A DNA stretch of 64,000 nucleotides. It comes from Larimichthys crocea. Its lineage: Eukaryota > Chordata > Actinopteri > Sciaenidae. Below, piece by piece: positions 25,101 through 58,519 of the stretch. Within the stretch, counting starts at the first letter, position 1, and the number at the start of each line of letters is the position of its first letter. Position numbers and translations under genes: made by a program. A model generated the notes under the pieces. It was not told the origin of the DNA and made no database searches. It saw nothing but the letters and a program-made list of their open reading frames with translations. The stretch covers positions 1 to 64,000 of the forward strand of contig NW_020852853.1 of the NCBI RefSeq assembly GCF_000972845.2, given 5' to 3'.

Positions 25101-27467
25101 TTATAGTCATTTATGGTGTTGACAGCCGCTGTGGGGAAGCCTAACAATCGCTCCTGGCATGACCACAAACAGGCGGCTCGCATGTGGTCGATGCCCCCCA
25201 CCGACCTCCACCCACCCTCCACCTCCTGCTGCTGTGAAGTGTGAAGCAGAGATTGGCACTTCTGAGGTGTTAACTGTCGGTTAGAGCGATTCAAAACGTC
25301 TGGATGGAGGTTCAGGTCAACATGTTCAGACACCTTGGGCTTCAAGTGGATTTCACCTGCTGATTCAGCTTGTGATGATTATGAAGGTCATCTGTCCATC
25401 TTCAGGATAAAATTTAAAAACAATAAATAATCCTTTTGTTCAGGGGAGTGACGAGTCTGAGCCAGAGGAAGAAATTAAAGGACAAAAACATGTGAACTGG
25501 TCATTTAACTCAATCACAGCTAAGAGCTGACCAATCACAGCTCTCAGAGTCTCCACTGAATCTTTTTTAATTACTTCATTAATTCATCAAGTGAATGAAA
25601 CAGGACATTTATGTAACTACCTGGAATCATCAGGACCCAGGTTCACATCCAGGCTCTGGTGACTGAAAAGCTTCTGGAAATGTATGATTTTAAAAAATAA
25701 TAATTGTATATTTATTTTAATAAATTATGGAAAATGGGAAATATTACATTAAAAATAAAGATTGAAGAAAACAAAAAAAATGTTTCAAAAATCTCACAAA
25801 AGTTTTCAATCCACTGAGAAACAATAAAGGTCAGACTAAGATGGGGGATGAAGTTAAAATTTACAGGAGAGGAGAACGGCAGGTGGATCACATCCACATA
25901 TTCTGGAGCTGCTCAGCCTCCAAACATCTGAGATAGAGTTCATCCTCTATGATATATTTGTTTTTTTTAGTGTCATCTGTTTGTTTTTGTATCCTGATAG
26001 TTTTTTTTATTTGTAGTATTTTTAAATGAAGAACTTTTGGAGCTTTTGTAGTACTGCAGTACTTTGTTCATAAATCAAAATAATATAAATGTCTGAAGTG
26101 AACACTTCACACAGAACAAAGTGACTGACCTTAACTCAGACCTTTAATAAAAAATATATTAAATGTAACTCGACAAGCTATCACATTTTTTTTTATTTCA
26201 TGTTAGTTAGGATTGTTAACTTATACTGAGAAAGAATCAAATGAGTAAACATGTAATCATTATAATTCATAAAAACAAACTGAACGTATTTTTGTTTTAT
26301 GTGAATAATTACTTCACTTTTCTTGATGTCTCCATTGTGATGAAATCAAGGTTACAAATTTCTCACTTCTGACAGAAAAAATATTTTCAGCATCAAAGTA
26401 AAGCTGGAAATAATAATGTTCATTTATTTTTAAATATTTTATTGTCTTTAATTGTTTGTGACTTCCAGTTCAGTGTGATGAAGGAATGCGAGAAAAACAC
26501 AAAACAAAAATCAACTGATTTGAATTTAAACTTTAAAAAAGAGTTAGAAGGAACCATTTGTGTTTTTCACTGTTGATGTTCTTTATAAGCTGTTGTATTT
26601 CTATTTAAATAATTAGATGTCTAGTTATTTCAAAACTTATTCTATTGATTTTACAGAATGAAACACAATTCAAAAGAAAATATATATATTAAATATAATT
26701 TGTTTTTCAGTCTTTTAAACTGTAGTTGTACTGTATTTTAGTACTGTTTAATATGTTTTCTTTAACTTTACATACCAGTAGATTCACTATATAATTATAC
26801 AGAACATCAGCCACTCGCTCAGAGCTGTTTTGGATTTCATTATATTAAATTTAGCTGTAAACTAACTTTTGCTTTGATGTTTGAATCAAAATGTCACAGG
26901 AAAACAGTTTCTCATGGTTGTGTGTCGATGCTTTATTTGACTGTATATAAAACTCCTGATTAATTAACTTTAATCCAACTTGATTTAAAAACTTTTTCAA
27001 GAGTTTGAATCCTCGTTTAAAATCCTAAAATCTTTAAACTAAACTCTGTAATTACCTTCTGTTCAAAAGATAAAACAACGTATTTTTAACATAATAAATA
27101 TGCTAAAATATTTTTGTGGATTTCTGTAAATACACTCAAAAAAGACTTTAGGCCCAAATGCAGGACTTTCCATCCATTTGAATTACGTATGTTTAATATA
27201 AATGAACTAATAAACTTAATGTGAAACAAGTAATAAAATTTATGTAATAGTACTAAAAAACTCAATGTGCTTCCACTACAAAGTAGTGTAGTAGTAACCA
27301 GGTCTATGCATTCAATATTAATAAAGCCAATTAGTTTGCATAAACCCCACAGCAGAAATGAATGCAGTCATTTTGAGGTAATTAGTACTATTACATAAAT
27401 CTTATTACTTGCTTCACATTAAGTTTAGTAGTTTAGTAGCTATCTATATTAAACCTATGTAATTCAT

Positions 27468-27470
<3 letters not shown>

Positions 27471-27518
<48 letters not shown>
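27471..27518. repeat. TG microsatellite, right arm
   Basis: A nearly perfect TG dinucleotide run of about 48 bp in intron 1 of the LGR fragment; mirror of 790-865. Confidence 0.9.
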
Positions 27519-28320
27519 TGGTGAGTGTGTGTTAACATGTACAAATTTTCCACATTGACAGATTTCTACATGTCATTTTAATTTATTTTTTTGACCCTGT
27601 GTTTAATTTTCAAATGATTTTTAAAAACATAAAATACTTTCCACCAGAAAACATAACTACATCCTGTGAATCACATAAAAGTGTGCTATTTATAAATTAT
27701 ATATAATATGAAGTGTTATATTTATGTATATATAATATAAAGAATGAGTATATAAAGTAGATAGATAGTAGTTGAGTTGTGTACTCACAGGGACAAGGTG
27801 AAGCTGCTCAGGTTGGGGGGAAGTGATCTTAGACCAGCGTTCACACAGTTGACTCGCTGCAGCGTTCCAACACTTTCACACCTGCACTCCGCTGGACAGT
27901 CACCGCTCACACTCCCTCCCCCGATTCCTACCACATAGGGAAGACCCAGAACCAGAACCAGGAGGTGCTTCATTCCTGCGGAACCAAACAGCTTAGAGTC
28001 CGAGCTGCAGTGAAACAGCTGTAGACAGATGTGACAGAGATTTCAATCAAGCTGCTGTTCTCATGCTAGGTCCTGATGCTGCCCCCTGCTGGTTCCTGAG
28101 GTACTGAGAGCCTCCAGATGCTGCTGAAAGTGGTGGTGGGCCAGCAGGGGGCAGTCTTCCCTCTGGTCCTCAACAGCTCAGAGACACCGTCCCGTTGGTC
28201 TTATCTGGACCCTTATCACCTTCTACTGTCACCCCTATGGTGTGAGTGTTCTGGAACAAAATGGCTGCCATGCTCCACCCAGGTGAGGTGAGAGTCCCCC
28301 TTCAGTGTGAAGAGTATCAG

Positions 28321-30255
28321 TGATAAATGTCATCTATTACTTTTATTATAAGTAATTCCTATGAAAGTGAGATTCAAACAACAAGAGAAAAGATGAATGC
28401 TTTGATTTGTTAAATCGCTTCTGCTTTAAATAAAATGTTTCATCGGCACCTCATCTGATACGAACATGAACCAACAACACAGTGATTAAACACAGGAAAA
28501 ATAACTCACATACAGCGTCAGAGTCATAAAGCTCTTCCTCTTCTTCCTCTTCCTTGAGTTTATATTCGGGAAACTGTGTCTTCCTCTCAGCCAATCAGGG
28601 ACCAGGACCTTGAACATACGCCAGACCCCAACCCTGACCTCTGATCACTGTGAAGAAAGTTGGATATTGTATTTGGAAACAAAAGAACATGACACTGATT
28701 TTAAATGTTAAATATGTAAATGAGGCATTATCTGAAATGAACAACAAACTAAGTGAATCAAATAAACCATGGAAAAATGTTAAAAGTGACCTGATGCTGT
28801 TCATGTTTTTTTGCTGAGTCATGCAGGTGTATGCAGAGCACCTGGTTTGTTTGTCCAAAGACAGTCTGACTATAAAGGACTACAAAGGACTCTGAAGGAC
28901 CAGATCAGGTGTTTTCACTCATGATCACAGTCAGATCAAACCTGCACTTTAAAGTTGTCTGAGAGATCCAGCGATACTGACAGCCAGCAGAGATCTTACA
29001 GGTTAAATACCTGGAACTGAGTCCAGATCCAAATATCATGACCTGAAACCAATGAGAGCACCAGAGCCAGGGAGGGTTCTTCTTTGTTGACTGAATGCAG
29101 TTTGGAGAACAGACTCCACCATGGGACCCCATCACAGACAACAGACCACAACTTCTATTGTTGTTGACCATTTCATTGATTTAGACATTTAGATGAATTT
29201 AAATTAATTTCAACTCTGCATCAGAAAACAACCATCATAAATATGATGTAATGAATGACATCATGAATACAAACTGATGTACAAACTGTAATTAAACTCA
29301 TGAAACAAGTGTTTTAAAGTAATTCAACATCTTGTGTGAAGGCTGAGTGTGTCGTGTGTTGGTCCTGTGTGAAGGCTGCAGACAGGAAGAGGAGGGTGGA
29401 GGAGATGTTCCATCTTCCTCATCCTCCTCTTCTTCCTAACCAGGACAGGATGTCAGTGAAGGGACGGAAGGTGAATTAACATCCCATCCCACCAAAGGAG
29501 CATTCAGCCTGAAGAGGAGAGGAAAGTACTGCAAAGTTTATAACAACATTGTCACAAACTCAACTCACAAACTTTTTGAAATCTGCAAGAGAGAAAAATA
29601 GAGAGAGAATTAACCTTTTATCATCTGAACAATGATAACATGAAATATTAAAGGATCCAAAGACTGACTGCAGTGTTTTAGTCATCAGTTAACTGTTACC
29701 AGATAACTCTGTTTTCAACAGTGTATAATCACTTGAAGATAAGAATTATAGTTATGTTTATTAGGTATTTTGTAGTAAATTAGTTATACCTTGTGCGTCT
29801 TTGAGAATGTAATTGACTGTACATTATCCCTTTAAAATATCAAAATGTTTTTATCTCACTGACTGATGTTCTGTATGTAAAAAATAATATAACTTTATGA
29901 AGATGAATAAACAGACTTTGATTATGATTATGATTATAAACAGAGAATCAGCTTTGCTTATTTCACATCATCATGATTATTGTCAGTATATTATTATTGT
30001 TTTGTACAGTTGGCGTGTAAGCTGTTTGCACCTCCTGGATGTTTTCTTTCTCTTCAGGTTTATTAGAACCACTGAACACGAAGTCTGATGATGTACTCTG
30101 GTATTTCCGACAAGCGAGGACTCCTTCACTCTCAGAGCTCTACAACAATTGAATAGAAGGAAGCGCTGCTCGCTGACTTTTTCCTCCCCACAAACACTCA
30201 CTTCCCTTCAGCTCGTCCATTCTGCTCATCTGAAGCTGGACGACACGCACGTAAC
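28321..30255. promoter_or_regulatory. Intergenic region between the LGR fragment and ptprb, probable ptprb promoter side
   Basis: About 1.9 kb without a recognisable coding exon. It is the first sequence outside the visible palindrome match. Runs of GGAA/TTCC motifs occur at 28,535-28,560 and 29,385-29,445. Mammalian PTPRB is endothelial and ETS factors drive many endothelial genes, so these are candidate sites by inference only. No TATA box is obvious immediately upstream of the ATG at 30,256. Confidence 0.35.
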
Positions 30256-51796
<21,541 letters not shown>

Positions 51797-52204
51797 ACAT
51801 GGAATACTACAAAGCAACACAGAAATTTATTAATTTAATGACAGACTGTGTACATATACTGCATCATATCCATGTACATATACTGCGTCATATCTGTGTT
51901 TGTATATATTTATTATAGGAATGCTGCATTTTAAATTATATATATACGTTTTGTAATATTTGCACAGTTTATAGAAAACATCACATGATGAAGATTTACA
52001 GTAGGATGATGATGGTGATGATGTCATGACACAGCTTCATCATCAGTCTGTTGCTCATGATGACTGGATGGATTACTGAAGTGTTGATAGATCTACAAAC
52101 ACAATAATAATAACTGTAAATTTATTAAATTATTGATTAAAACCTGAAAAACAATCAGACAAAAAACATTTTTCAAATTCAATTCCTTTTTCATCCCTGT
52201 GTAT
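51797..52204 (+). other. ptprb: ptprb 3' untranslated region
   Basis: AT-rich sequence after the TGA at 51,794-51,796. No strong AATAAA is seen before the minisatellites. AATAAAG at about 52,615 could serve but lies inside repeats. Confidence 0.4.
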
Positions 52205-52456
52205 TGACTTCACATAGAACTACAAACGTTCCTGTACTACTACAAACATTCACATAGAACTACAAACGTTCCTGTAGAACTACAAACGTTCCTGTAGAAC
52301 TACAAACGTTCACATAAAACTACAAACGTTCCTGTACTACTACAAACATTCACATAGAACTGCAAACGTTCCTGTAGAACTACAAACGTTCCTGTAGAAC
52401 TACAAACATTCACATAGAACTACAAACGTTCCTGTAGAACTACAAACGTTCCTGTA
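52205..52456. repeat. Minisatellite of about 20 bp downstream of ptprb
   Basis: About a dozen units of tacaaacgttcctgtagaac and tacaaacattcacatagaac, again with a higher-order alternation. Confidence 0.92.
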
Positions 52457-52610
52457 GACTGACCCTCATCATCTGCCGTAGCTCGTCATCTGTGAAATGT
52501 AAAAATATATTTTTTTAAACATACAAAGTGAACTTTATTTTGAAAGAACAGACCGGATATCTAAACATCTGCTGATTGATTGATCACCTGTGTAATGTGA
52601 TTACTTATGA

Positions 52611-52872
52611 ATGAATAAAGTAATCGAGTATTCTCAGATGTATGAACAAAGTAATCAAGTCTTTTCATATGTGAGTAAATTAATCGAGTACTCTCAGATG
52701 TGTGAATAATCGAGTACTTTCAGATGTGAGTAGAGTAATCGAGTACTTTCAGATGTGAGTAGAGTAATCGAGTACTTTCAGATGTGTGAGTACAGTAATC
52801 GAGTACTCTCAGATGTGTGAGTACAGTAATCGAGTACTCTCAGATGTGAGTACAGTAATCGAGTACTCTCCG
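52611..52872. repeat. Minisatellite of about 28 bp just upstream of the frs2 promoter
   Basis: Around eight units of agtaatcgagtactctcagatgtgtgagta type, ending less than 60 bp before the CpG-rich promoter. Confidence 0.92.
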
Positions 52873-53366
52873 ACGTCACTCCTTCATGGCTCCGCTGGGA
52901 GAGGCCCCGGCTATCCCAAACCACAGGAGCCGCGCATGCGCAGAGCGGCGGGGCTTCACCACATTGGAACTCTCGGAAGTTCAGCCAAGTTGCCGAGATT
53001 TAGCCGCAGCTAGCAGCAGAGACGCTCCGACCGCAGCAAACTTGGTTTTCATCGGATAAAAAGTGCGTTTGGACGGAAGCTCGTCCCCCACAGTGACCCA
53101 CGGAAGATTGTCGATGGATTTAAACCGATGTTCGCTGTGTGATCGGCGCAGACGGCAGCGGTAGAGTCTTTGAGAGAAGTTGTGATTGTTGTTTTTGGCG
53201 CTCTAGCAGCGCAGAGGAAAGATGGAGGCTGCGCTGGGTTAGCACAGAGCTAACGCTAGCTGTTGGAGGACTGGCCAGCGTCGTTTCGGGACGAACCGAG
53301 CTGCTCCACACCTGGACGGGCTCCGGGACGTTTGGACGCTGCATTTGAACACGGTGACGGTTACTC
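52873..53366 (+). promoter_or_regulatory. frs2: CpG-rich promoter and first noncoding exon of frs2
   Basis: GC- and CpG-rich relative to its surroundings, without a TATA box. It contains a perfect NRF1-type palindrome GCGCATGCGC at 52,932-52,941. A good splice donor (ttactc|gtaagt) at 53,366/53,367 probably ends exon 1. The transcription start is not defined by sequence alone. Confidence 0.7.
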
Positions 53367-54582
53367 GTAAGTATGGCTCCATGACTTCACGGCTGTTTTC
53401 ACGGCGGCTCGCAGCGGAATGCGTCGGTGTGTAACTGTAGCTAATGATGTAGCTAGAAGCTGTTAGCTTATTGAAGAGGCAGCTTAGCTTCGAGCTAACT
53501 AGCTGCCATTACACCACACACACACCGAGAGCCCGGAGCTCCGACACCACGCACCACTCACCGAGTCAGAGGGCGATACTCGGCCGGCTGGTGAACACCC
53601 AAACACGGGGAAGTGTGTGTGTGTGCGCGGAGCTCCAGGAGAAAGTGAAAAGCTGATCACTGATCAATACTCATGATCGACTATAGGAGTCTGAGTGTTT
53701 ATCACCTATAATGACAGTGTTCTCATTAACAGACTAATTAACTCTGTTTAATGAGAAAGTTTCAAACAAAAAGTTCTGAAGGTTCTGGTCCGGTCCAGAT
53801 CATTCAAAGATCCACCACCTGCTTTAGAGTGTTTAATATGTGTTCTCCATCAGTGATCAATAAGACGACATTAACGATCGATGATCAGCTTAATTAATTA
53901 AAAAACTGATCACAACTTCAATAATCAATCGCTTCATGAAGAAACTAACAACTAATCACAATGATTGATAGATTCAGACTGGGCTTGAGTTTAAATGTGA
54001 TCAGATCAATTAATCAGTAAACGTTCGGTTTAAAGTACGGCAAACAGAGAGAGACAAACATGACACGCCAGACTCGATTGATTATTACATCGGATGGCGT
54101 TGAACTGCCGATGATTTCAAAATCCTGTTTTCTGTCTCCTTAATCGATAATCATTTTCATAATGTATTAATTGTTTCAGTTTTGATTGGCAGCTGACGGA
54201 GCAATCGATTGATCAGGACGTCCTCTCTGCTCCGACAGACTTGGACTGAAACAGACGACCGGCTCCGATTCGGTCCAAACGATCCTGAAGTCATCGAGAA
54301 ACAACTTAGAATATTTTCAAGTTTAATTTAGTTTGAACGTCACGATGAGCCACGAGGAAAAACTACAGTTTGATATCAAGTCTGTGTTAATATATAATTA
54401 TATATTAAAATAGAATCTGTCTGCTCAATCAGTCCAAGTCTGTCGGAGACGAAAACACAACGACGACTTCACAAAGTATCGAACCGTAAACACAACAGAG
54501 ATTTAAACATGACGAAAAACTGCAGTGTATGGATTGTACATAGTTTATTGATCATTGTGTGTTTTTCTGTGTGTGTGCGCAG

Positions 54583-54671
54583 AGCTTCTGTTTATGTGTA
54601 CAGATCATTTAAAGCATGAGACTCCCTCAGGTTCTGAGGATGGGACCAGGGCTACCGGAGGCAGGATCTAG
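54583..54671 (+). other. frs2: Candidate noncoding exon 2 of frs2
   Basis: The region is flanked by a cag acceptor (54,580-54,582) and a g|gtgagc donor (54,671/54,672). It has no long frame and lies just before the coding start exon (54,755). Use is inferred only from splice signals. Confidence 0.4.
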
Positions 54672-54780
54672 GTGAGCACACGTTCAGCCTCTTTCATGTC
54701 ACAGCGTTGTATTTCCTGCTGGTCTCAGCTGACATGTTTCCTGTTTCCTGTCAGACATCAGATGGTGCTCTGAAGAAGCC

Positions 54781-55298
54781 ATGGGTAGCTGTTTAAGCTG
54801 TCCAGAGAAAGAGTCAATTCCAGATAATCATCAAAGCAAATTCAAGGTAAGTTCGTGTCCCGGCTTGCCTCAACAACAACCTCACAGTCAGTCAGTCAGA
54901 CTGTCGGCACACACCCTGGATTATTCACTAATGATGGCTGAGATTTCACAAACTCTGCTCCTTTCTCAATTAGCAAATCTGTCTCCTCCTGTTTTCTCTC
55001 CTGTCTCTGCCTCAGTCGATCACACGCGACATTAACACCATCCTGAGTTTAATCACTAACATCAGAGATTATTACAGTATTTGCATCTTTCTTTGAATCT
55101 GCTGCTCACTTTGTCAATCAATAATTCACTGTGATCTAAAACAGGAAGTCTCACGTCTGAGATACTGAGAACAGATTTTAGTTTTAAATCATCACCAAAA
55201 TAAGAAACTTTTGTTATTTCATATTGTTACAGCAGCTCACAGAACAACAGAAGACAATCATTAAAATACTTCCAAGATGCACAAAAAATATAAATTAA

Positions 55299-55332
<34 letters not shown>

Positions 55333-57558
55333 ATATATATAATATATATATATAATTATATATATATATATATAGATCTAGTATATAATAAATAAACATA
55401 ATTGCACAGTGTCAATAAATAAACATAACTGCACTGTCAATAAATAAACATAACTGCACTGTCAATAAATAAACATAACTGCACTGTGTCAATAAACATA
55501 ATTGCACAGTGTCAATAAATAAACATAACTGCACTGTCAATAAATAAACATAACTGCACTGTCAATAAATAAACATAACTGCACAGTGTCAATAAATAAA
55601 CATAACTGCACTGTGTCAATAAATAAATATAACTGCACAGTGTCAATAAACATAATTGCATAGTGTCAATAAATAAACATATGTTGTTGTTGCCGTGTAC
55701 CTGTCTGACTGTGTTGTTGTTGTTGCTTACCTGTTCAGGTGATAAACGTGGACGACGATGGGAACGAGTTGGGCTCAGGTGTGATGGAGCTGACTGACGC
55801 TGAGCTTGTCCTCCACACCCATCGCCGTGACGACGTCAGGTGGCCTTACCTGTGCCTGCGGCGCTATGGTTATGACTCCAACCTGTTCTCGTTTGAGAGC
55901 GGCCGGCGCTGCCAGACGGGACAAGGTATGTGCTGACATCACACTGTACTAATGAGGTTAGAACTAAACATAAATCTTTCTGTTATTGGTGATGTCATCT
56001 GGTGTGTTTGTGTTTCAGGTATCTTTGCCTTCAAATGTTCTCGAGCTGAGGAGATCTTCAACATGCTGCAGGAGGTGATGCATAGTCACAGCATCAGTGT
56101 AGTGGAGGAGGCGGTGCTGGAGCCTAACCACCAGGGGGCACACACACCTGCAGGTACACATACACACAGACACCTGAAACCCTAACCTAACCCTAGCCCT
56201 AACACTCAGTAGTACTTGCAGTACTCTCAGTCACCTACCTGTCTATCTCCAGCTCTCGGGTACTCTGTGCCAACGGTTCCAAATGGCGTGACCCGGATCC
56301 CGTCTGTTGGCGAGGCTCCGTCTCACCCCTCCACCCGCCACCCGTCTGTGGCGAGCACCCGTCTGCCATCTGTGGGGGAGGAGTCGACTCACCCTCTGCT
56401 GGTGGCTGATGAAGCGGTGAGACTTCCTGTTGGTCAGCTTTTCAAAATAAAATGCGTCTGATGTTGTGGTGATGTCATAACACCTGCTGTGATGTCATTC
56501 AGGTCCACACCTACGTGAACACCACGGGGCTCCTGGAGGACCAGCCCAGCCCACTGACCATCACCACCCCGTTGGAGAGTCCCACCTCTCCCCAGTCTCA
56601 GTGTCCTCCGACACCGCCTCCTCCTCCGAGGGTCCGCACCGAGCCACTGGCACCGCCCGCCCCTCCTGAGCCACAGGTGCTGCTGGAGCCACAGGGCGTC
56701 CGGTTCGTGCTGGGCCCCACCCCGGTTCAGAGGCAGCTGATGGAGAAGGAAAAGAGGCAGCAGGAGGCAAAAGAGACTGAGAAGCCCCGAGAGACTAATG
56801 GCCACGCTGAGGCACCTGCAGAGGCCGAGCTGCCACCGCCGCTTTCCAACGGCTCCTCCTCCTCCTCTTCTTCCAATCCCTCCACAGCTCTTCGCCGCCA
56901 CCGCCCACCTCCCTTAACTCCTGACCTGAATGTCAACAACTCGGCCCAGCGGCGCACCGCCCTGCTGGACTATGAGAACCTGCCGGCACTGCCTCCAGTG
57001 TGGGAGGCGAGGAAGCCGAGCTCGGAGGAGGAAGAGAACGGCGGCAGTGGCCTCAAGACGCCGTCGCTCAACGGTTACAACCACCACCCACACCACGGCC
57101 TGCTGCACCACTCATACTCCCACCCTCTGTCCGCCGCCCTCGAGTCCTCACACAACTACGTCAACACGGAGAACGTGACTGCGCCACTCAGCGCCCACAG
57201 GCCCGACACAGCCCGCCGCCGCACCGACGGACCAACCATCTTCAACTTCGACTTCCGCCGGCCGCCGCTTTCTGGTCTCCCGGAGCCGCCCAAAACGCTC
57301 AATTACATCGAGGTGGAGATGGACAACAATGCCGGTAACAAGGGCGCCTCAGACGGCAGCAACCCCCACACGCCACGCACCCCGACCTCCCCGCTCCCCC
57401 CCACACCCCCCCCCCGCCGCACCGAGCTGTACGCCCTTATCGACATCGAGCGCACCGCTGCCATGTCCAACCTGCAGAAGGCCAGGCCACGAGATGACGG
57501 CACGTCACGCAAGACGCGACACAACAGCACGGAGCTGCCCACCAAAAGCACTGTGTGA
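54781..57558 (+). CDS. frs2: Fibroblast growth factor receptor substrate 2
   Basis: A membrane-anchored docking protein that links FGF and neurotrophin receptors to Grb2/Sos and Shp2. Coding exons: 54781-54846, 55739-55925, 56019-56153, 56253-56416, 56503-57558; total 1,608 nt, 535 aa (human FRS2 508). The ATG has a strong context (gccATGG) and gives MGSC, the N-myristoylation signal. The PTB domain spans about residues 13-115 with the hallmark LCLRRYGYDSNLFSFESGRR. The C-terminal half is Pro/Ser-rich and carries docking tyrosines Y188 (HTYVNTTG), Y341 (DYENLP), Y403 (NYVNTEN), Y452 (LNYIEV) and Y494 (ELYALIDI). The first four conserved sites resemble Grb2- or Shp2-binding positions of FRS2. 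The counterpart of human Y306 (VYENING) is absent. FRS3 is less likely. A teleost may have two frs2 copies, and I cannot tell which this is. Confidence 0.95.
54847..55738. repeat. frs2 coding intron 1 with TA microsatellite and 20-30-bp minisatellite
   Basis: TA repeat at about 55,301-55,376, followed to 55,685 by about ten units of aataaataaacataactgca with gtgtc or gtc spacers. The intron is otherwise ordinary. Confidence 0.9.
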
Positions 57559-57895
57559 CACGCACCTTCACTTCCTGTTAGCACGGCACCCGGACGCTCG
57601 CTACGCCCGCACGGAGACGCGGTTACGGACTCCACTGAACACGTTTTACATGAGTTAATGACTTCCTGTGAGGTCACCTGTCGAGGTCACCATCACGCAT
57701 ATAGCAGTTTATTCCTCTGGTGATGTAATACCTCTGATCGGCGCCGGGCGGCGTTGGACTGCATCGTCGTGTTTTATGGTACAAATCAGTATTACTGAAC
57801 AAAGCATTCCATTTATCCTTTTATATGATCACTACATGCTGCTGTAACTCAGTATCTATGAACTGTCTCTGAACATGTACAGTAGATTCTGGCAC

Positions 57896-57901
57896 AATAA
57901 A
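57896..57901 (+). terminator. frs2: frs2 polyadenylation signal
   Basis: AATAAA 338 bp after the stop codon, followed by a GT/T-rich stretch (tgtctgtttgtttttaattt). Confidence 0.7.
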
Positions 57902-58395
57902 TGTCTGTTTGTTTTTAATTTGTACGCCGTGGACAAGGGGCTCCGTGTCACGACTCGTTCGCTCTGCATCCTGTGTTTGATTCCTGTTCGCTTAGCATAA
58001 AGACAGAAAACAGGGTCACTACTGACAGTTGAGAACTTGTCATATGATGTAACGACCAACATGTTCATCAGGCTAACCGTTCTAGCTTCAGTGCTAACTT
58101 TGATAGCTTGTTTTGTTTCATGACCTGTGATGCAACAAACTGACTGCTCAGTGATTGGAGGAGAGTCTGAGCGTTTTCACGTTACGTCTTCTGGTTCTAA
58201 ACGTTTCATGCCATTTCCATGCTGTCCCGTGTAGCGCCCCCTTCAGGTGGATACATTTAAAACACTAAACTGACAACATTGATCAGCTGATCAGGATCAA
58301 CACGTAGATCACTGACTGAACACGCTGGTGATTAACTTCACCTTCATTTACATATTTAAATTAACTGGGGACCCCATGGTGCGTTCAAAGAAAAC

Positions 58396-58401
58396 TTTAT
58401 T
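58396..58401 (-). terminator. nup160: nup160 polyadenylation signal
   Basis: Minus-strand AATAAA about 120 bp after the stop codon (58,520-58,522). frs2 and nup160 are thus convergent, with about 500 bp between their poly(A) signals. Confidence 0.6.
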
Positions 58402-58519
58402 TTACAGCTCTGATGAAAACACGGTACAAAACACGCTAAATATTTACATCGTCAAACTCTTTAAAACAAAGACGGGCTCTGACTGGTCAGAGCAGTCAGG
58501 TGGCCTGATCAGTCACATC

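Larger units (their letters stand above)
20634..27973 (-). pseudogene. Truncated LGR4/5/6-type leucine-rich-repeat receptor gene, right-arm copy
   Basis: Minus-strand exons resemble the ectodomain of R-spondin receptors. They are 27,789-27,973 (ATG, hydrophobic signal peptide, LRRNT cysteines in a CPAECRCES motif), 23,693-23,908 (72 residues, three 24-residue LRRs with WLDDN and [13 protein letters not shown]), 22,941-23,013, 20,980-21,048, 20,839-20,910 (NPSIQT) and 20,634-20,693 (QNNPIH). Exon sizes and phases follow LGR5/6 exons 1 and 5-9. I could not find counterparts of exons 2-4, the later LRRs, the hinge or the seven-helix exon. Toward the palindrome centre the gene runs into repeats. 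One extra C in the run at 22,980-22,983 shifts the 22,941-23,013 exon; the left arm lacks that base, so it may be a sequencing error. The gene is divergent ('HLKNLRHL' LRRs). It could be an lgr5- or lgr6-like relic or a gene truncated by rearrangement. It is head to head with ptprb. Confidence 0.7.
14171..28320. repeat. Right arm of the giant palindrome
   Basis: This is the mirror copy of the left arm and is continuous with the unique ptprb locus to its right. Coding exons of the LGR fragment are better preserved here: open first exon, intact 216-nt three-LRR exon and canonical splice sites. This arm is therefore probably closer to the true sequence. The exact axis is blurred because it falls inside a roughly 155-bp minisatellite whose unit orientation flips near 14,140-14,220. 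Confidence 0.92.
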
